Shown here piece by piece: positions 35,649-43,080 of a stretch of DNA of 64,000 bases (positions within the stretch are counted from its first letter, which is position 1; each line of letters begins with the position of its first letter). The position numbers and the translations under genes are program-made. The notes beneath the pieces were generated by a model, which was not told the DNA's origin, did no database searches, and saw nothing but the letters and a program-made list of their open reading frames with translations. The stretch comes from Halorubrum aethiopicum (lineage in GTDB: Archaea; Halobacteriota; Halobacteria; Halobacteriales; Haloferacaceae), in assembly GCF_001542905.1 (NCBI RefSeq), contig NZ_LOAJ01000001.1, positions 1,550,001-1,614,000 on the forward strand. The letters are read 5' to 3'.

Positions 35649-35883
35649 ATGCCTTCGAATGATGATGCCCCGGACCAAGCCTCTATTTCCGACTTCGATC
35701 CGGAACGGGACCTTCTCCGCCGATATGAGACGATGGTTCAGACACAGATATCGACGCTCAACGGAATCGATGACAAAGCGGCGTACGTCGCACGTTTGGT
35801 CGGCATACTCGCTAGTCTTATATTGAGTGCTACCACGTTTGCCGTCAGCACTCAAGGCGTGTCCGTTTCGATTCGGACGAGCG
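35649..35883 (+). pseudogene. Four-helix membrane protein gene, 5' part, interrupted by IS
   Basis: The first 78 codons plus one base of a gene cut by the IS at 35884. Removing the IS and one 8-bp target duplication joins 35883 to 36827 in frame and restores a 219-aa protein. Its predicted topology: soluble N-terminus (1-44, with IDDKAAYVARL), helices at about 45-66 and 79-103, a cytoplasmic segment of about 55 residues with SNYRIDGQQYKDVLL, then helices at 158-180 and 184-205. This layout recalls SLATT or Pycsar-type membrane effectors, but no diagnostic motif is seen. AT-richer than neighbours. Confidence 0.8.
35876..35883. repeat. IS target-site duplication, left copy
   Basis: GACGAGCG, identical to 36819-36826 on the other side of the element. 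Confidence 0.85.
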
Positions 35884-36818
35884 TGCTTTGTTGAATCCGA
35901 TGACGGCGTCGGGGTCACTGTTTGAGCGCCTGTTCGAGGTTGTAGACAGCGGCGGTCAACACGAGTTCGCGGAACTCGCGGTACCATGCGCGAGGGTGGA
36001 CAGCGGGGCCGAACCGACGCTTGATGGCCGAAAAGGCGGTCTCGGCCATCCAGCGTTGGCCGTATAACTCGCTGTCCAACCGTGCGTTGTGTGCGTGATC
36101 GTACGCAGCAAACAGCCGGTGACGCAGCAAAGGCCGGACGCCCTCTGAACGGAGGGCGTTCCGGAGAGATTGGTCGTCATAGCCTTTGTCACCGGCGAGA
36201 CTCTCTATTTTCCCGATGTTGCGAAGAGCGACTCGACGGCCGGTTTGTGTGTCGTGAGGCCAGTGTGCCGAGCAGTGAAGATCGAGGATGGCACACGAGT
36301 CTGTATCGACGAGCGCCGTCGTTTTGAGCGTGCGTATGTGGCGATCCGAGCGGTGTTGGTAGTGTCTCGATGCCGTTTCGCGGTCGAAGAACGTGGCATC
36401 GATGGCACCGTGCGAGCCCGGATCGCAGATGGTCGCGGACTCACGAAGGAACCCACGCCATATCGACATGGGCACCCTCTCAAACGACCGATACAGCGTT
36501 GAGGGTGCGGGAAATGCCGTCCGCGCCAGCTGTAACAGACCACGAACGCGATCCATCTCACTCGCCCAATCCACAATCTCGCGGTACGTCGCGTCCATGT
36601 GAACCCGCAAAAAGTGGAGCGTCACATGCTTCCACCCGGGAAATCCGTGGCCAGTCGGATCACTCACCGCCGTTGGACTGGCGGCACAGCGCTTTTGAGC
36701 CAGCGACGCGGCTTGCTTAACGAAGCGGAAGAGGAGTTTGGACACATTCGGCTCTTCCGCTTCGCTTCCGCCTTCAGAGCGACGCTATCCCGTTGCCTTC
36801 TGCGGATTCAACAGAGCA
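35884..36818 (-). mobile_element. Complete IS5-like insertion sequence, 935 bp
   Basis: Terminal inverted repeats of 16 bp with one mismatch: TGCTTTGTTGAATCCG at 35884-35899, and the complement of TGCTCTGTTGAATCCG at 36803-36818. It is flanked by an 8-bp direct duplication GACGAGCG. One intact DDE transposase on the minus strand fills most of it. The 8-bp duplication matches haloarchaeal ISH1-type members of the IS5 family. All parts look intact, so the insertion is probably recent. Confidence 0.9.
35915..36745 (-). CDS. IS5-family transposase (DDE)
   Basis: 276 aa. Catalyses cut-and-paste movement of the surrounding IS. The DDE triad is visible: Asp116 (AIDATFF), Asp186 (LAGDKGYDD) and Glu235 (RWMAETAFSAIKRRFG), the last matching the E-x6-R/K pattern of IS5. 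An N-terminal helical part precedes it. Full length with no frameshift. Gene stop is 31 nt from the left end of the element and its start 73 nt from the right end. Confidence 0.93.
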   Translation of the reverse strand: MSKLLFRFVKQAASLAQKRCAASPTAVSDPTGHGFPGWKHVTLHFLRVHMDATYREIVDWASEMDRVRGLLQLARTAFPAPSTLYRSFERVPMSIWRGFLRESATICDPGSHGAIDATFFDRETASRHYQHRSDRHIRTLKTTALVDTDSCAILDLHCSAHWPHDTQTGRRVALRNIGKIESLAGDKGYDDQSLRNALRSEGVRPLLRHRLFAAYDHAHNARLDSELYGQRWMAETAFSAIKRRFGPAVHPRAWYREFRELVLTAAVYNLEQALKQ

Positions 36819-36826
36819 GACGAGCG
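36819..36826. repeat. IS target-site duplication, right copy
   Basis: GACGAGCG, matching 35876-35883. Confidence 0.85.
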
Positions 36827-37251
36827 TTGTTTTCGTACTCCTCGGGCTGTCCGTCGCCACGCTGTTCATATCGCTCATCTATGCCGTTATAACGTATCTG
36901 AGCAGTGAATTCGAGTACGGTCCATCGCCAGCGATTGGCGAGTATATGTCGAACTACCGAATAGATGGGCAACAATACAAGGACGTTCTACTCCGTGGGT
37001 ATAGTGACGCGATCGATCGGAACCGACTGGTAGTGGTGACGAACGCGCGTCGGTTTCAACGGTGTTTAGCCGCATTTCTGGTCGGTCTGTTGTTTCTCTT
37101 CGGAGCCGGGATTCTGTTCGTTTTGCCGGCACCATTACCCGTCGAGATCGGTGTTTTCGCCCTTGTGCTGATCGTTTCGGCGTATCTGGCCCGGTATGTT
37201 CTCCGGGAAGAATATTTAACGCTGGATCGCCGAGAGGTAAACGATGAGTAA
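36827..37251 (+). pseudogene. Four-helix membrane protein gene, 3' part
   Basis: Continuation of the gene begun at 35649, starting with the codon completed across the IS junction (VVFVLLGLSVATLF). The open frame here extends back into the IS end as far as an ATG at 36793, which might allow a truncated 152-aa product. Contains helices 2 to 4 and the soluble segment of the restored protein. The stop overlaps the 44-aa gene by 8 nt. Confidence 0.8.
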
Positions 37252-37378
37252 ATCAGAGAAGCCCGAAGGTGACCTCGCCGACAGCGAGGCCGTGAGAGAG
37301 GGCAAGGACGGCAAGCCCCGAGCACGGATGGCGGAACTGAAAAAGAGCAGTAGTGGCGGAGAAGACAGCGACGAATAA
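37244..37378 (+). CDS. Small hydrophilic protein, 44 aa, linked to the interrupted gene
   Basis: Begins MSKSEKPEGDLADSEAVREG and ends SSGGEDSDE. Highly charged, no hydrophobic segment and probably unstructured. Its ATG lies 8 nt inside the end of the membrane protein gene, so it is likely co-translated and may bind or regulate that protein (inference). Lys content is higher than is normal in this genome. Separated by the IS from the original promoter, so current expression is doubtful. Confidence 0.5.
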   Translation: MSKSEKPEGDLADSEAVREGKDGKPRARMAELKKSSSGGEDSDE

Positions 37379-37493
37379 AGTCTCCCGCCGACTCCTCCGA
37401 AGTCCCCGCTACCTCGGAACTCACTCGGTAAGCACCGTCCGATCCTGAACCGGAACCCGAAGACGGATTAGCGTCCCGGCCCGACCCGATCCC

Positions 37494-38141
37494 ATGTCAG
37501 CCGCCAGCGTGCGCGCCCGCCTCTCGGAGCCGGCCGGCGCGCTCACCGTCCTCCTCACGGTCGTCGGGTACGCCGCCGTCGGCGGCGTCTTCCTCGTTCC
37601 GGGGTTCCAGGCGCTGTTTCCGGACCTGACCCGCGAGACGGTCGACCTGCTCGCCCACGCGATCGCCGCGGTCAACACCGTCACGATCGCCACGCTCTCG
37701 CTCGGGTGGTACTGGATCCGCAACGGCGAGGTGAGAAAACACGCGGCCGCGATGACGACCTCGTTCGTCCTCATCCTCGTCTTCCTCGGGATGTACCTGC
37801 CGAAGGTCGCCGGCGGCGGGACGAAGTACTTCGTCGGCCCGGACCCGGCCTACTACGCGTACCTCGTCATGCTCGCGATCCACATCGTGTTGTCGGTGGT
37901 CTCCGTGCCCGTCGTCCTCTACGCGCTGCTGCTCGGGCTCACCCACACCGAGCGCGAACTCAGGAACGAGGTCCCGCACGCGCGGGTCGGCCGGATCGCC
38001 GCGAGCGCGTGGCTCCTCTCGCTGATCCTCGGCGTCGTCACGTACCTCCTGTTGAACCACGTGTACGACTCGACGTTCGAGGCGGCGGAGACGGCCGCCG
38101 AGACCGCGTCGGTGCTCCTCCCGCTCGTTCCGGTCGTCTAA
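37494..38141 (+). CDS. DUF420-family membrane protein
   Basis: 215 aa with six predicted helices. DUF420 (YozB/CtaM-like) proteins in bacteria relate to haem-copper oxidase assembly. Conserved His residues in membrane settings are visible: LLAHAIAAVNTV, EVRKHAAAMTTSF, MLAIHIVLSVVSV and EVPHARVGRIA; these could bind haem or metal (inference). The segment GGGTKYFVGPDPAYY is a family hallmark. Weak GGATTAG box A about 27 nt upstream. Close to the cytochrome bc cluster on the chromosome but in a separate unit. Confidence 0.85.
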   Translation: MSAASVRARLSEPAGALTVLLTVVGYAAVGGVFLVPGFQALFPDLTRETVDLLAHAIAAVNTVTIATLSLGWYWIRNGEVRKHAAAMTTSFVLILVFLGMYLPKVAGGGTKYFVGPDPAYYAYLVMLAIHIVLSVVSVPVVLYALLLGLTHTERELRNEVPHARVGRIAASAWLLSLILGVVTYLLLNHVYDSTFEAAETAAETASVLLPLVPVV

Positions 38142-38177
38142 CTGATTCGGGCCCTCCGAGGCGGGGCGGTCGCCCCC

Positions 38178-39482
38178 TCAGTACGGCCAGTCGCCGATAA
38201 TCTTCATCCCCGCCGCGAGGTCCTCGTCCTCGAGTTGCTCCGCGATCTCCTCCGGCTCGCGCCGATCGATCTCGGTGTCGTCGTCCGCCAGGTCGACGAC
38301 GAGTTCGGTGAGGAGGACCGCCTGCTCGCGGAGGTTGCGGACCTCGAGCTTGTCGAGCGTGTCGGCGAAGGTGTGGCCCCAGCCGCGCCCCTCGTCGCCG
38401 GTCTCGCTCATGACGTGGTAGCCGGGGACGCCCCACTGGACGTACGGCCAGTGGTCGCTGTGGGGGCCCAGTCGCGGGACGGTGCCCGCGGGGTGGTCGA
38501 AGCGGTCGGCGACCACCTCGGCGGCGTCGTCGAGGTCGTCGAAGCCGTGGGTGTAGAACTTCAGCGTCCGGCCGCGACCGACGCCGTCGTTGTTCACGAT
38601 CGCCTTGACCGAGTCGTGGTCGCGCTCGGCCGCGTCGTGGCTCGACCCCACGAGGCCGACCTCCTCGGCCCCGTACACCAGACAGTGGACCCGCGTGTCG
38701 AGTTCGTCCTCGCGCGCGGCGACCGCCTTCGCGACCTCCAACACGATCGCGGTCCCCGCGCCGTTGTCGCCCGCGCCCTCGGCGATGTCGTGGGCGTCGA
38801 CGTGGCTCGTCACGAGCACCGCCTCCTCCGTGTCCGGGCCGAGGTCCGCGTGGACGTTGTAGCTCGTCGCGTCGTGTGCGTCCGCGTCGACCTCGACGGT
38901 CACGTCCTCGCCGTCGAAGCGTCGCGAGAGCCGCGAGCCGACCTCCTTGGAGACGCCCACGGCGGGAACGTCGCCGATCGGGGCCTCCGCGGTCCCGACG
39001 CTCCCGGTGGGCGGCAGACATCCCTCGACGTGGTTCCGGAAGACGAACGCGGCCGCGCCGCCCTCGACCGCGTAGTAGTACTTCTCGCGCCGGTGGATGA
39101 ACCGGTCGTAGTAGTCGGGGACGTTCGAGGCGGCCATCACGACCTTCCCCTCGATGTCCTCCCGTTCGAAGTCCTCGGGGAGACCGTAGCCGAGGTCGAC
39201 CAGCTCGCCCGTGACCTCGCCGGACGGGCTCCGCGGGAGCGCGATGCTGTCCTGGGTCGTGTCGCTGGCGCGGACCGCCGACGAGCCGCGCGTCCACCCC
39301 TGGATGTCGAACGACTCCAGTCGAGCGTCGCGCGCGCCCACCGACTCGAGCGCGTCGCGCGTCGCCTCCGCGGCGCGACGCTCGCCGTCGCTGCCGGCCA
39401 TCCGGTCCCCGATGTCGACGAGCGTCTCGAGGTGGTCCCATCCCGCGTCGCTCGTGAACGTCTCTCCGATCCACGTCGTCAT
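38178..39482 (-). CDS. M28-family zinc metallopeptidase
   Basis: 434 aa. Aminopeptidase or carboxypeptidase with a two-zinc site. Ligand pattern is complete: His227 (SHVDAHD), Asp239 (GAGDNGAG), the catalytic Glu273-Glu274 pair (GAEEVGLVGS), Asp299 (NNDGVG) and His344 (HSDHWPY). A PA-like insert (about 85-200) lies between the N-terminal part and the catalytic domain. No signal peptide or lipobox, so probably cytoplasmic. ATG 39482 was chosen because the protein aligns from MTTWIGETFTS; upstream frame is non-homologous. Convergent with DUF420 gene. Confidence 0.9.
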   Translation of the reverse strand: MTTWIGETFTSDAGWDHLETLVDIGDRMAGSDGERRAAEATRDALESVGARDARLESFDIQGWTRGSSAVRASDTTQDSIALPRSPSGEVTGELVDLGYGLPEDFEREDIEGKVVMAASNVPDYYDRFIHRREKYYYAVEGGAAAFVFRNHVEGCLPPTGSVGTAEAPIGDVPAVGVSKEVGSRLSRRFDGEDVTVEVDADAHDATSYNVHADLGPDTEEAVLVTSHVDAHDIAEGAGDNGAGTAIVLEVAKAVAAREDELDTRVHCLVYGAEEVGLVGSSHDAAERDHDSVKAIVNNDGVGRGRTLKFYTHGFDDLDDAAEVVADRFDHPAGTVPRLGPHSDHWPYVQWGVPGYHVMSETGDEGRGWGHTFADTLDKLEVRNLREQAVLLTELVVDLADDDTEIDRREPEEIAEQLEDEDLAAGMKIIGDWPY

Positions 39483-39586
39483 GGCACAGGGATGTGAGCG
39501 CCGGCGCTTGAGGGTTCGGGAAGCGGAGAACCCGCCCGATCGACCGCCGTCCCGCGGCGGTCCGACGGTCTCGATCGGAACCGGGG

Positions 39587-39597
39587 GTTTTTCTATC
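39587..39597 (+). promoter_or_regulatory. Box A promoter for NAD-kinase-like gene
   Basis: GTTTTTCTATC centred about 27 nt before ATG 39619. Confidence 0.55.
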
Positions 39598-39618
39598 GTG
39601 CCGGCGGAGCCCTCGCGT

Positions 39619-40407
39619 ATGGGAGATCCGGTGTCCCGCGTCGCCGTCGTCGGCGCGGACGGGTCCGCCGCCGACCGCGTGGAGCGTGTCGTCCGCGCGG
39701 CCGGCGGCCGGACCGTCGAACCCGCCGCCGCCGACGCGGTCGTCGCCGTGGGCGACGGAGCGATCCGGGACGCCCTCCTCGCTTCCGCACCCTCCGACCG
39801 CCGCGTCCCCTCGCCCTCGACCCGCGCCGACTCCCCGCCGCCGGAGCGCGTCGACGCGCCCGTCCTCCCCGTCCGCGAGGAGGGGCTCGCGGTCGACCCG
39901 GAGACCCTCCGGGACGCGATCCGCGGACTCCTCGACGGGGAGGCCCGGCGCGCCGAACGGGCCGTCCTCTCGGTCGAGATCGACGGGGAGTCGGTCCACC
40001 GGTCCGTCTTCGACGTCGGGTTCGTCACCGACGAGCCGGCGCGGATCTCGGAGTACGCGGTCGGGCTGGCCGAGGATCGGGAGGCAACGTTCCGCGCGGA
40101 CGGCGTCGTCGTCGCGACCCCGCTCGGGAGCGACGGCTACGCGAACGCCGCCGGCGGCCCGCTGCTCGAGGCCGGGGGCGGGCTCGCGGTCGTCCCGATC
40201 GCCCCGTTCACGACCCGGAGCGACACGTGGGTCGTCCCCGACGGGGTGACCGTCTCGGTCCGTCGCGACGCGGAGACCGTCTCGATCGTCGTCGACGGCG
40301 AACGTCGGGGGGTCGTGAGTCCCCGACGACCGGTCCGGATCGAGGTCGCAGAGCGGGTCGAGACGCTCCGGCTTCCCCCTTCGATCCCGGTCGAAGCCGA
40401 GCGCTGA
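39619..40407 (+). CDS. Divergent NAD-kinase-like protein
   Basis: 262 aa. Resembles ATP-NAD kinases, which make NADP. The usual GGDG core is reduced to VGDGAIRDALL (GDG 45-47), and the second motif reads TPLGSDGYANAAGG in place of TP-T/G-STAY. The C-terminal all-beta domain is present (VVPIAPFTTRSDTWVVPDG). The loss of the first Gly of GGDG suggests altered substrate or loss of kinase activity (inference). It would be a paralogue if a normal NAD kinase exists elsewhere. Monocistronic, leaderless. Confidence 0.75.
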   Translation: MGDPVSRVAVVGADGSAADRVERVVRAAGGRTVEPAAADAVVAVGDGAIRDALLASAPSDRRVPSPSTRADSPPPERVDAPVLPVREEGLAVDPETLRDAIRGLLDGEARRAERAVLSVEIDGESVHRSVFDVGFVTDEPARISEYAVGLAEDREATFRADGVVVATPLGSDGYANAAGGPLLEAGGGLAVVPIAPFTTRSDTWVVPDGVTVSVRRDAETVSIVVDGERRGVVSPRRPVRIEVAERVETLRLPPSIPVEAER

Positions 40408-40416
40408 TCGGAAAGG

Positions 40417-40425
40417 TTCTAATAA
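40417..40425 (+). promoter_or_regulatory. Box A promoter for four-helix membrane protein
   Basis: TTCTAATAA centred about 26 nt before ATG 40447. Confidence 0.55.
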
Positions 40426-40446
40426 CTCGTGAACGGAGGGATCGGT

Positions 40447-40890
40447 ATGGATCCACTGCAGTTCCTCGTTCCGTTCGGCTGGCTGTCGGCCGTCGGTCCG
40501 GCGTTGCCGTACGCGATCCTCGTGATGGCGCTCGCGAACCTGGCGACTCGGCACCTCGCGCACAGACGGCACGTGGAACAGGCGGAGGAGGGAGACGCGG
40601 TCGAACAGTACGGTCCGCACGTGTTCACGAACTTCGGACTCGCGCTGTTGAGCTTCCTGTTCGCGGTCCACGCGCCGACCAGAGGAACCATCCTCACCTT
40701 CCTCGTCGTGACGATGATCATCGCGGACCTGTTCGAGTTCGAGGCCCGCAACGTCGAGGCGCGCAACGACATGACCGTCGAGGCCCCGAAAAGCGCCATC
40801 GTCACCTCGGGGCTCGTGCTCCTGTACGCGTCGTACTACTCGCTGTTCTTCCTCATCGAGGGGTTCTGGAACCAGGCGATCGTCGCCTGA
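40447..40890 (+). CDS. Haloarchaeal four-helix membrane protein (DUF7313-like)
   Basis: 147 aa. Helices at about 15-35, 63-80, 85-97 and 117-145, with a charged loop RHLAHRRHVEQAEEGD. Starts MDPLQFLVPFGWL; ATG 40447 is fixed by box A spacing. I associate it with an uncharacterised haloarchaeal family found near cytochrome bc genes (DUF7313), from memory. His residues in the first loop might bind a metal; no other motif. Transcribed opposite to the bc cluster, convergent with 41040-41342. Confidence 0.7.
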   Translation: MDPLQFLVPFGWLSAVGPALPYAILVMALANLATRHLAHRRHVEQAEEGDAVEQYGPHVFTNFGLALLSFLFAVHAPTRGTILTFLVVTMIIADLFEFEARNVEARNDMTVEAPKSAIVTSGLVLLYASYYSLFFLIEGFWNQAIVA

Positions 40891-41039
40891 GGCGAGACGC
40901 CTCCCTCCGGACCCGTCGTCCGCCGAACCCGCCGTCTTCGACATCCGCCACGCTCGCCTGCTCCCACCGACCCGTGACTCGGGAGACGGCGACGCGGATC
41001 GGTTCTCCTCGCGGTCACCTTCGGCCCAGGCGTGGGGAG

Positions 41040-41342
41040 TCACGGCTCCATTCGAAGCGCGTACACGATACACAACAGCCCGCCGATCTCCAACGTCTGG
41101 ATGGCCACCTGCGCCAGCGGGCCCGAGATCGTCGGGAACAGGACGGACAGCGCCACCACCGGGATCGGTAGACCGAGGATGACGCCGAAACCGACGGCCA
41201 AATACAGCATCGGGCGGCTGTCGTTCCGCCGGTACCCCCTGTAGGCGAGGAAGGCGATGAACAGCCCGATCGCCGCGCCGACCATCTCGTACGCCTGGAG
41301 GAGCGGACGGATCGTCCCGGCGAGCTGTACGGCACCGGTCAT
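41040..41342 (-). CDS. Small three-helix membrane protein (DUF7521-like)
   Basis: 100 aa with three hydrophobic segments (about 14-34, 44-70, 80-96) joined by a short basic loop YRGYRRNDSRP. It resembles the haloarchaeal DUF7521 family, usually encoded right after a small winged-helix regulator. Here what lies upstream is only a short reading frame that ends one base before this ATG, suggesting a decayed partner. No function known. Confidence 0.65.
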   Translation of the reverse strand: MTGAVQLAGTIRPLLQAYEMVGAAIGLFIAFLAYRGYRRNDSRPMLYLAVGFGVILGLPIPVVALSVLFPTISGPLAQVAIQTLEIGGLLCIVYALRMEP

Positions 41343-41343
41343 C

Positions 41344-41478
41344 TCAGATCCCCTCGACGAGGCGAGTGAACCGGTCGGCCATGCGCTCTCGCCGGTCGAT
41401 GTGGAGTCGTAGCTCGCCGTCGACCAACTCGACGGTCACCCGCCGGAGATTCGGCGAGTACTGCTCTCCGAGGTGACG
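41344..41478 (-). pseudogene. C-terminal gene remnant upstream of DUF7521-like gene
   Basis: In the minus strand, an open frame of about 43 codons reads HLGEQYSPNLRRVTVELV, then DGELRLHIDRRERMADR and FTRLVEGI before TGA at 41346-41344, one base from the next ATG. It looks like coding sequence (amphipathic, charged) but lacks an ATG and ends at an in-frame stop upstream. I read it as the tail of a lost regulator gene. A 31-codon peptide from an internal GTG is an alternative. Confidence 0.4.
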
Positions 41479-41499
41479 GAACGAGTGAGAAGGGAGTCG

Positions 41500-41772
41500 T
41501 CAGTTCGCGGCGTCGTCGCCGATGCTGCCCCGCAGTTCCCGGCTGATCGGGATGAGGATCCAGAAGGTGAGCGGGCCGAGGATCATCAGCCAGTAGAGCA
41601 CGTCGCCGACGAGGACCCCGATCTCGCCGTACACCGTGTTGACGCCCTCCGCCGGGTTCACCAGCTGAACGACCTCGTAGTACGATGGGGTCCGGTACCA
41701 CGCGCCGAAGGTGATCCAGCCGAGGGCCCCGAGAGCGAACAGGGCCAGCCCTTTCATGAACTCGTCTGCCAT
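41500..41772 (-). CDS. Small two-helix membrane protein of cytochrome bc cluster
   Basis: 90 aa. Two hydrophobic helices (about 5-24 and 50-75) separated by a Tyr/Pro-rich loop YRTPSYYEVVQLVNPAEG; C-terminus charged. Last intact gene of the bc operon on the minus strand, 4 nt after the preceding gene. Similar small proteins accompany petBD in haloarchaea (I recall DUF7314, unverified). Probably an accessory subunit of the quinol oxidation complex (inference). Confidence 0.7.
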   Translation of the reverse strand: MADEFMKGLALFALGALGWITFGAWYRTPSYYEVVQLVNPAEGVNTVYGEIGVLVGDVLYWLMILGPLTFWILIPISRELRGSIGDDAAN

Positions 41773-41776
41773 TGTC

Positions 41777-42253
41777 TCACTCTTCGTTGGAGTCCTCTTG
41801 AGGCTTTCCCATTCCCTGAGCGCGGAACCGCGTCCCGAGGACGTACACCGCCGTTCCGAGCAGGATGGAGCCGACGCCGCCGATGGCGAGGAGCGCCGTC
41901 AGCGTGTCGGCCGCGAGCCCGATCCCGACGCTACCGAGCGCGAAGACGATGAGCCGGCGAACGACGCTCACCTGAATGGTGGCGGCGTCGACGAGAACGA
42001 ATCCGATCAGGTACGTCACCACGGCCGCAAGCGTCGACAGCGCGGTGACGGTCTTGTACAGTCGGAGCGGGACGACCACCTCGCGACCGTTCGGCCCCGT
42101 CCGCGGCCCGACCGGCTCGTTGCGCGGGTCCGCCTCGTCGTCGACGGCGATGGGGTCGCCGGTGTCGTCGACCGCCTGGTACTCCTCGCGGTCGCCGGCG
42201 TCGTCGGACTCGTCTGGCTCGTCGCGGTCGACGGGGTAGTCGGTGTCGGACAT
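41777..42253 (-). CDS. Acidic membrane protein of cytochrome bc cluster
   Basis: 158 aa. The first 60 residues are strongly acidic and soluble; then three helices (about 69-88, 100-118, 122-140) and a short charged tail. Lies between petD and the two-helix protein with short gaps, so it is part of the bc operon. Uncharacterised haloarchaeal family (possibly DUF7315). No cofactor motif. Confidence 0.7.
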   Translation of the reverse strand: MSDTDYPVDRDEPDESDDAGDREEYQAVDDTGDPIAVDDEADPRNEPVGPRTGPNGREVVVPLRLYKTVTALSTLAAVVTYLIGFVLVDAATIQVSVVRRLIVFALGSVGIGLAADTLTALLAIGGVGSILLGTAVYVLGTRFRAQGMGKPQEDSNEE

Positions 42254-42287
42254 GGAAACGAGAACGGGAACGGTGGGTCGTCGGCCG

Positions 42288-43076
42288 TTACTTCGGCGGG
42301 CGCAGCATGTAGTACCGACGGTTGAGGTCGTACATGTATCCCTCCCGCATCGTCTTCAGGACGGCGTAGGTGATGATCCCGCAGAGCACCGGCAGCAGGA
42401 ACGTCAGCGTGATGAGCAGGTCGAGCCCGAACGGGAAGAAGTTCTGGATCGCGAGTGCGGCGAGCGTGAGCGACAACACGACGCCGGTCACGCCGACGGC
42501 CGCCCAGAACGGCTCCTCGACCGGCCGCCGGGCGCTCCCCTTGTTGAGGAACGGAACGAGCCCGATCGCGCCGAAGACGATGCCGTGTGCGATGATCCCG
42601 AGGAACTCGTTGCCGAGCAGGATGTTCCCGTCGAGCACCGCGAGCTGGGGGTTCAGGGGGTTGAGCTTCAACAGCCCGAACGACCAGTAGAGGTACCAGT
42701 CCGGCAGGATGATCGCCGGCGTCGAGCCGGGGTTGGCCGGGTGGCCGAAGTGCGGCGGCATCAACGCCGCGATGAAGATCAACATCCCGACGAAGAAGCT
42801 CGTGATCGCGAGGTTCCGGATCGTCTCGTGGGGCCACGCGGGAAAGCCCAGCACGTCGCGTTCGACGTACGTCGACTCCGCGCGTAGGTCCTCGTCCTCG
42901 CGGCGCGACCGCTCGAAGTACTGGTAGGTGAGCTGGGCGAGCCCCTGGGAGCGCTCCTTGCGCTCGCTCCAGGTGGGGGTCTCGTCGTCCGGCGGCACCG
43001 TCGCCGGCGGCCCGCCGTCGGCGCGCGCTTCCTCGTCGGTTCCGCCGTCCGTCATGGGTTCGTTGTCGTCGGTCAT
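42288..43076 (-). CDS. petD: Cytochrome b C-terminal subunit (PetD-like)
   Basis: 262 aa. Subunit IV of a split-cytochrome bc complex that oxidises quinol. A long acidic N-terminus (about 1-85) precedes membrane helices at about 92-107, 143-160, 180-200 and 205-232. The quinol-site motif is LPDWYLYWSFGLLKLNP. Ends with a basic-aromatic tail DLNRRYYMLRPPK. Encoded 4 nt after petB. Homologous to the nar operon protein at 478-1221, but with the canonical PDWY. Confidence 0.9.
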   Translation of the reverse strand: MTDDNEPMTDGGTDEEARADGGPPATVPPDDETPTWSERKERSQGLAQLTYQYFERSRREDEDLRAESTYVERDVLGFPAWPHETIRNLAITSFFVGMLIFIAALMPPHFGHPANPGSTPAIILPDWYLYWSFGLLKLNPLNPQLAVLDGNILLGNEFLGIIAHGIVFGAIGLVPFLNKGSARRPVEEPFWAAVGVTGVVLSLTLAALAIQNFFPFGLDLLITLTFLLPVLCGIITYAVLKTMREGYMYDLNRRYYMLRPPK

Positions 43077-43080
43077 TGGC

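Noticed and set aside
39211-39618. In-frame N-terminal extension of the NAD-kinase-like protein
   Set aside because: It overlaps the M28 peptidase start antisense; box A before 39619 fits the shorter protein.
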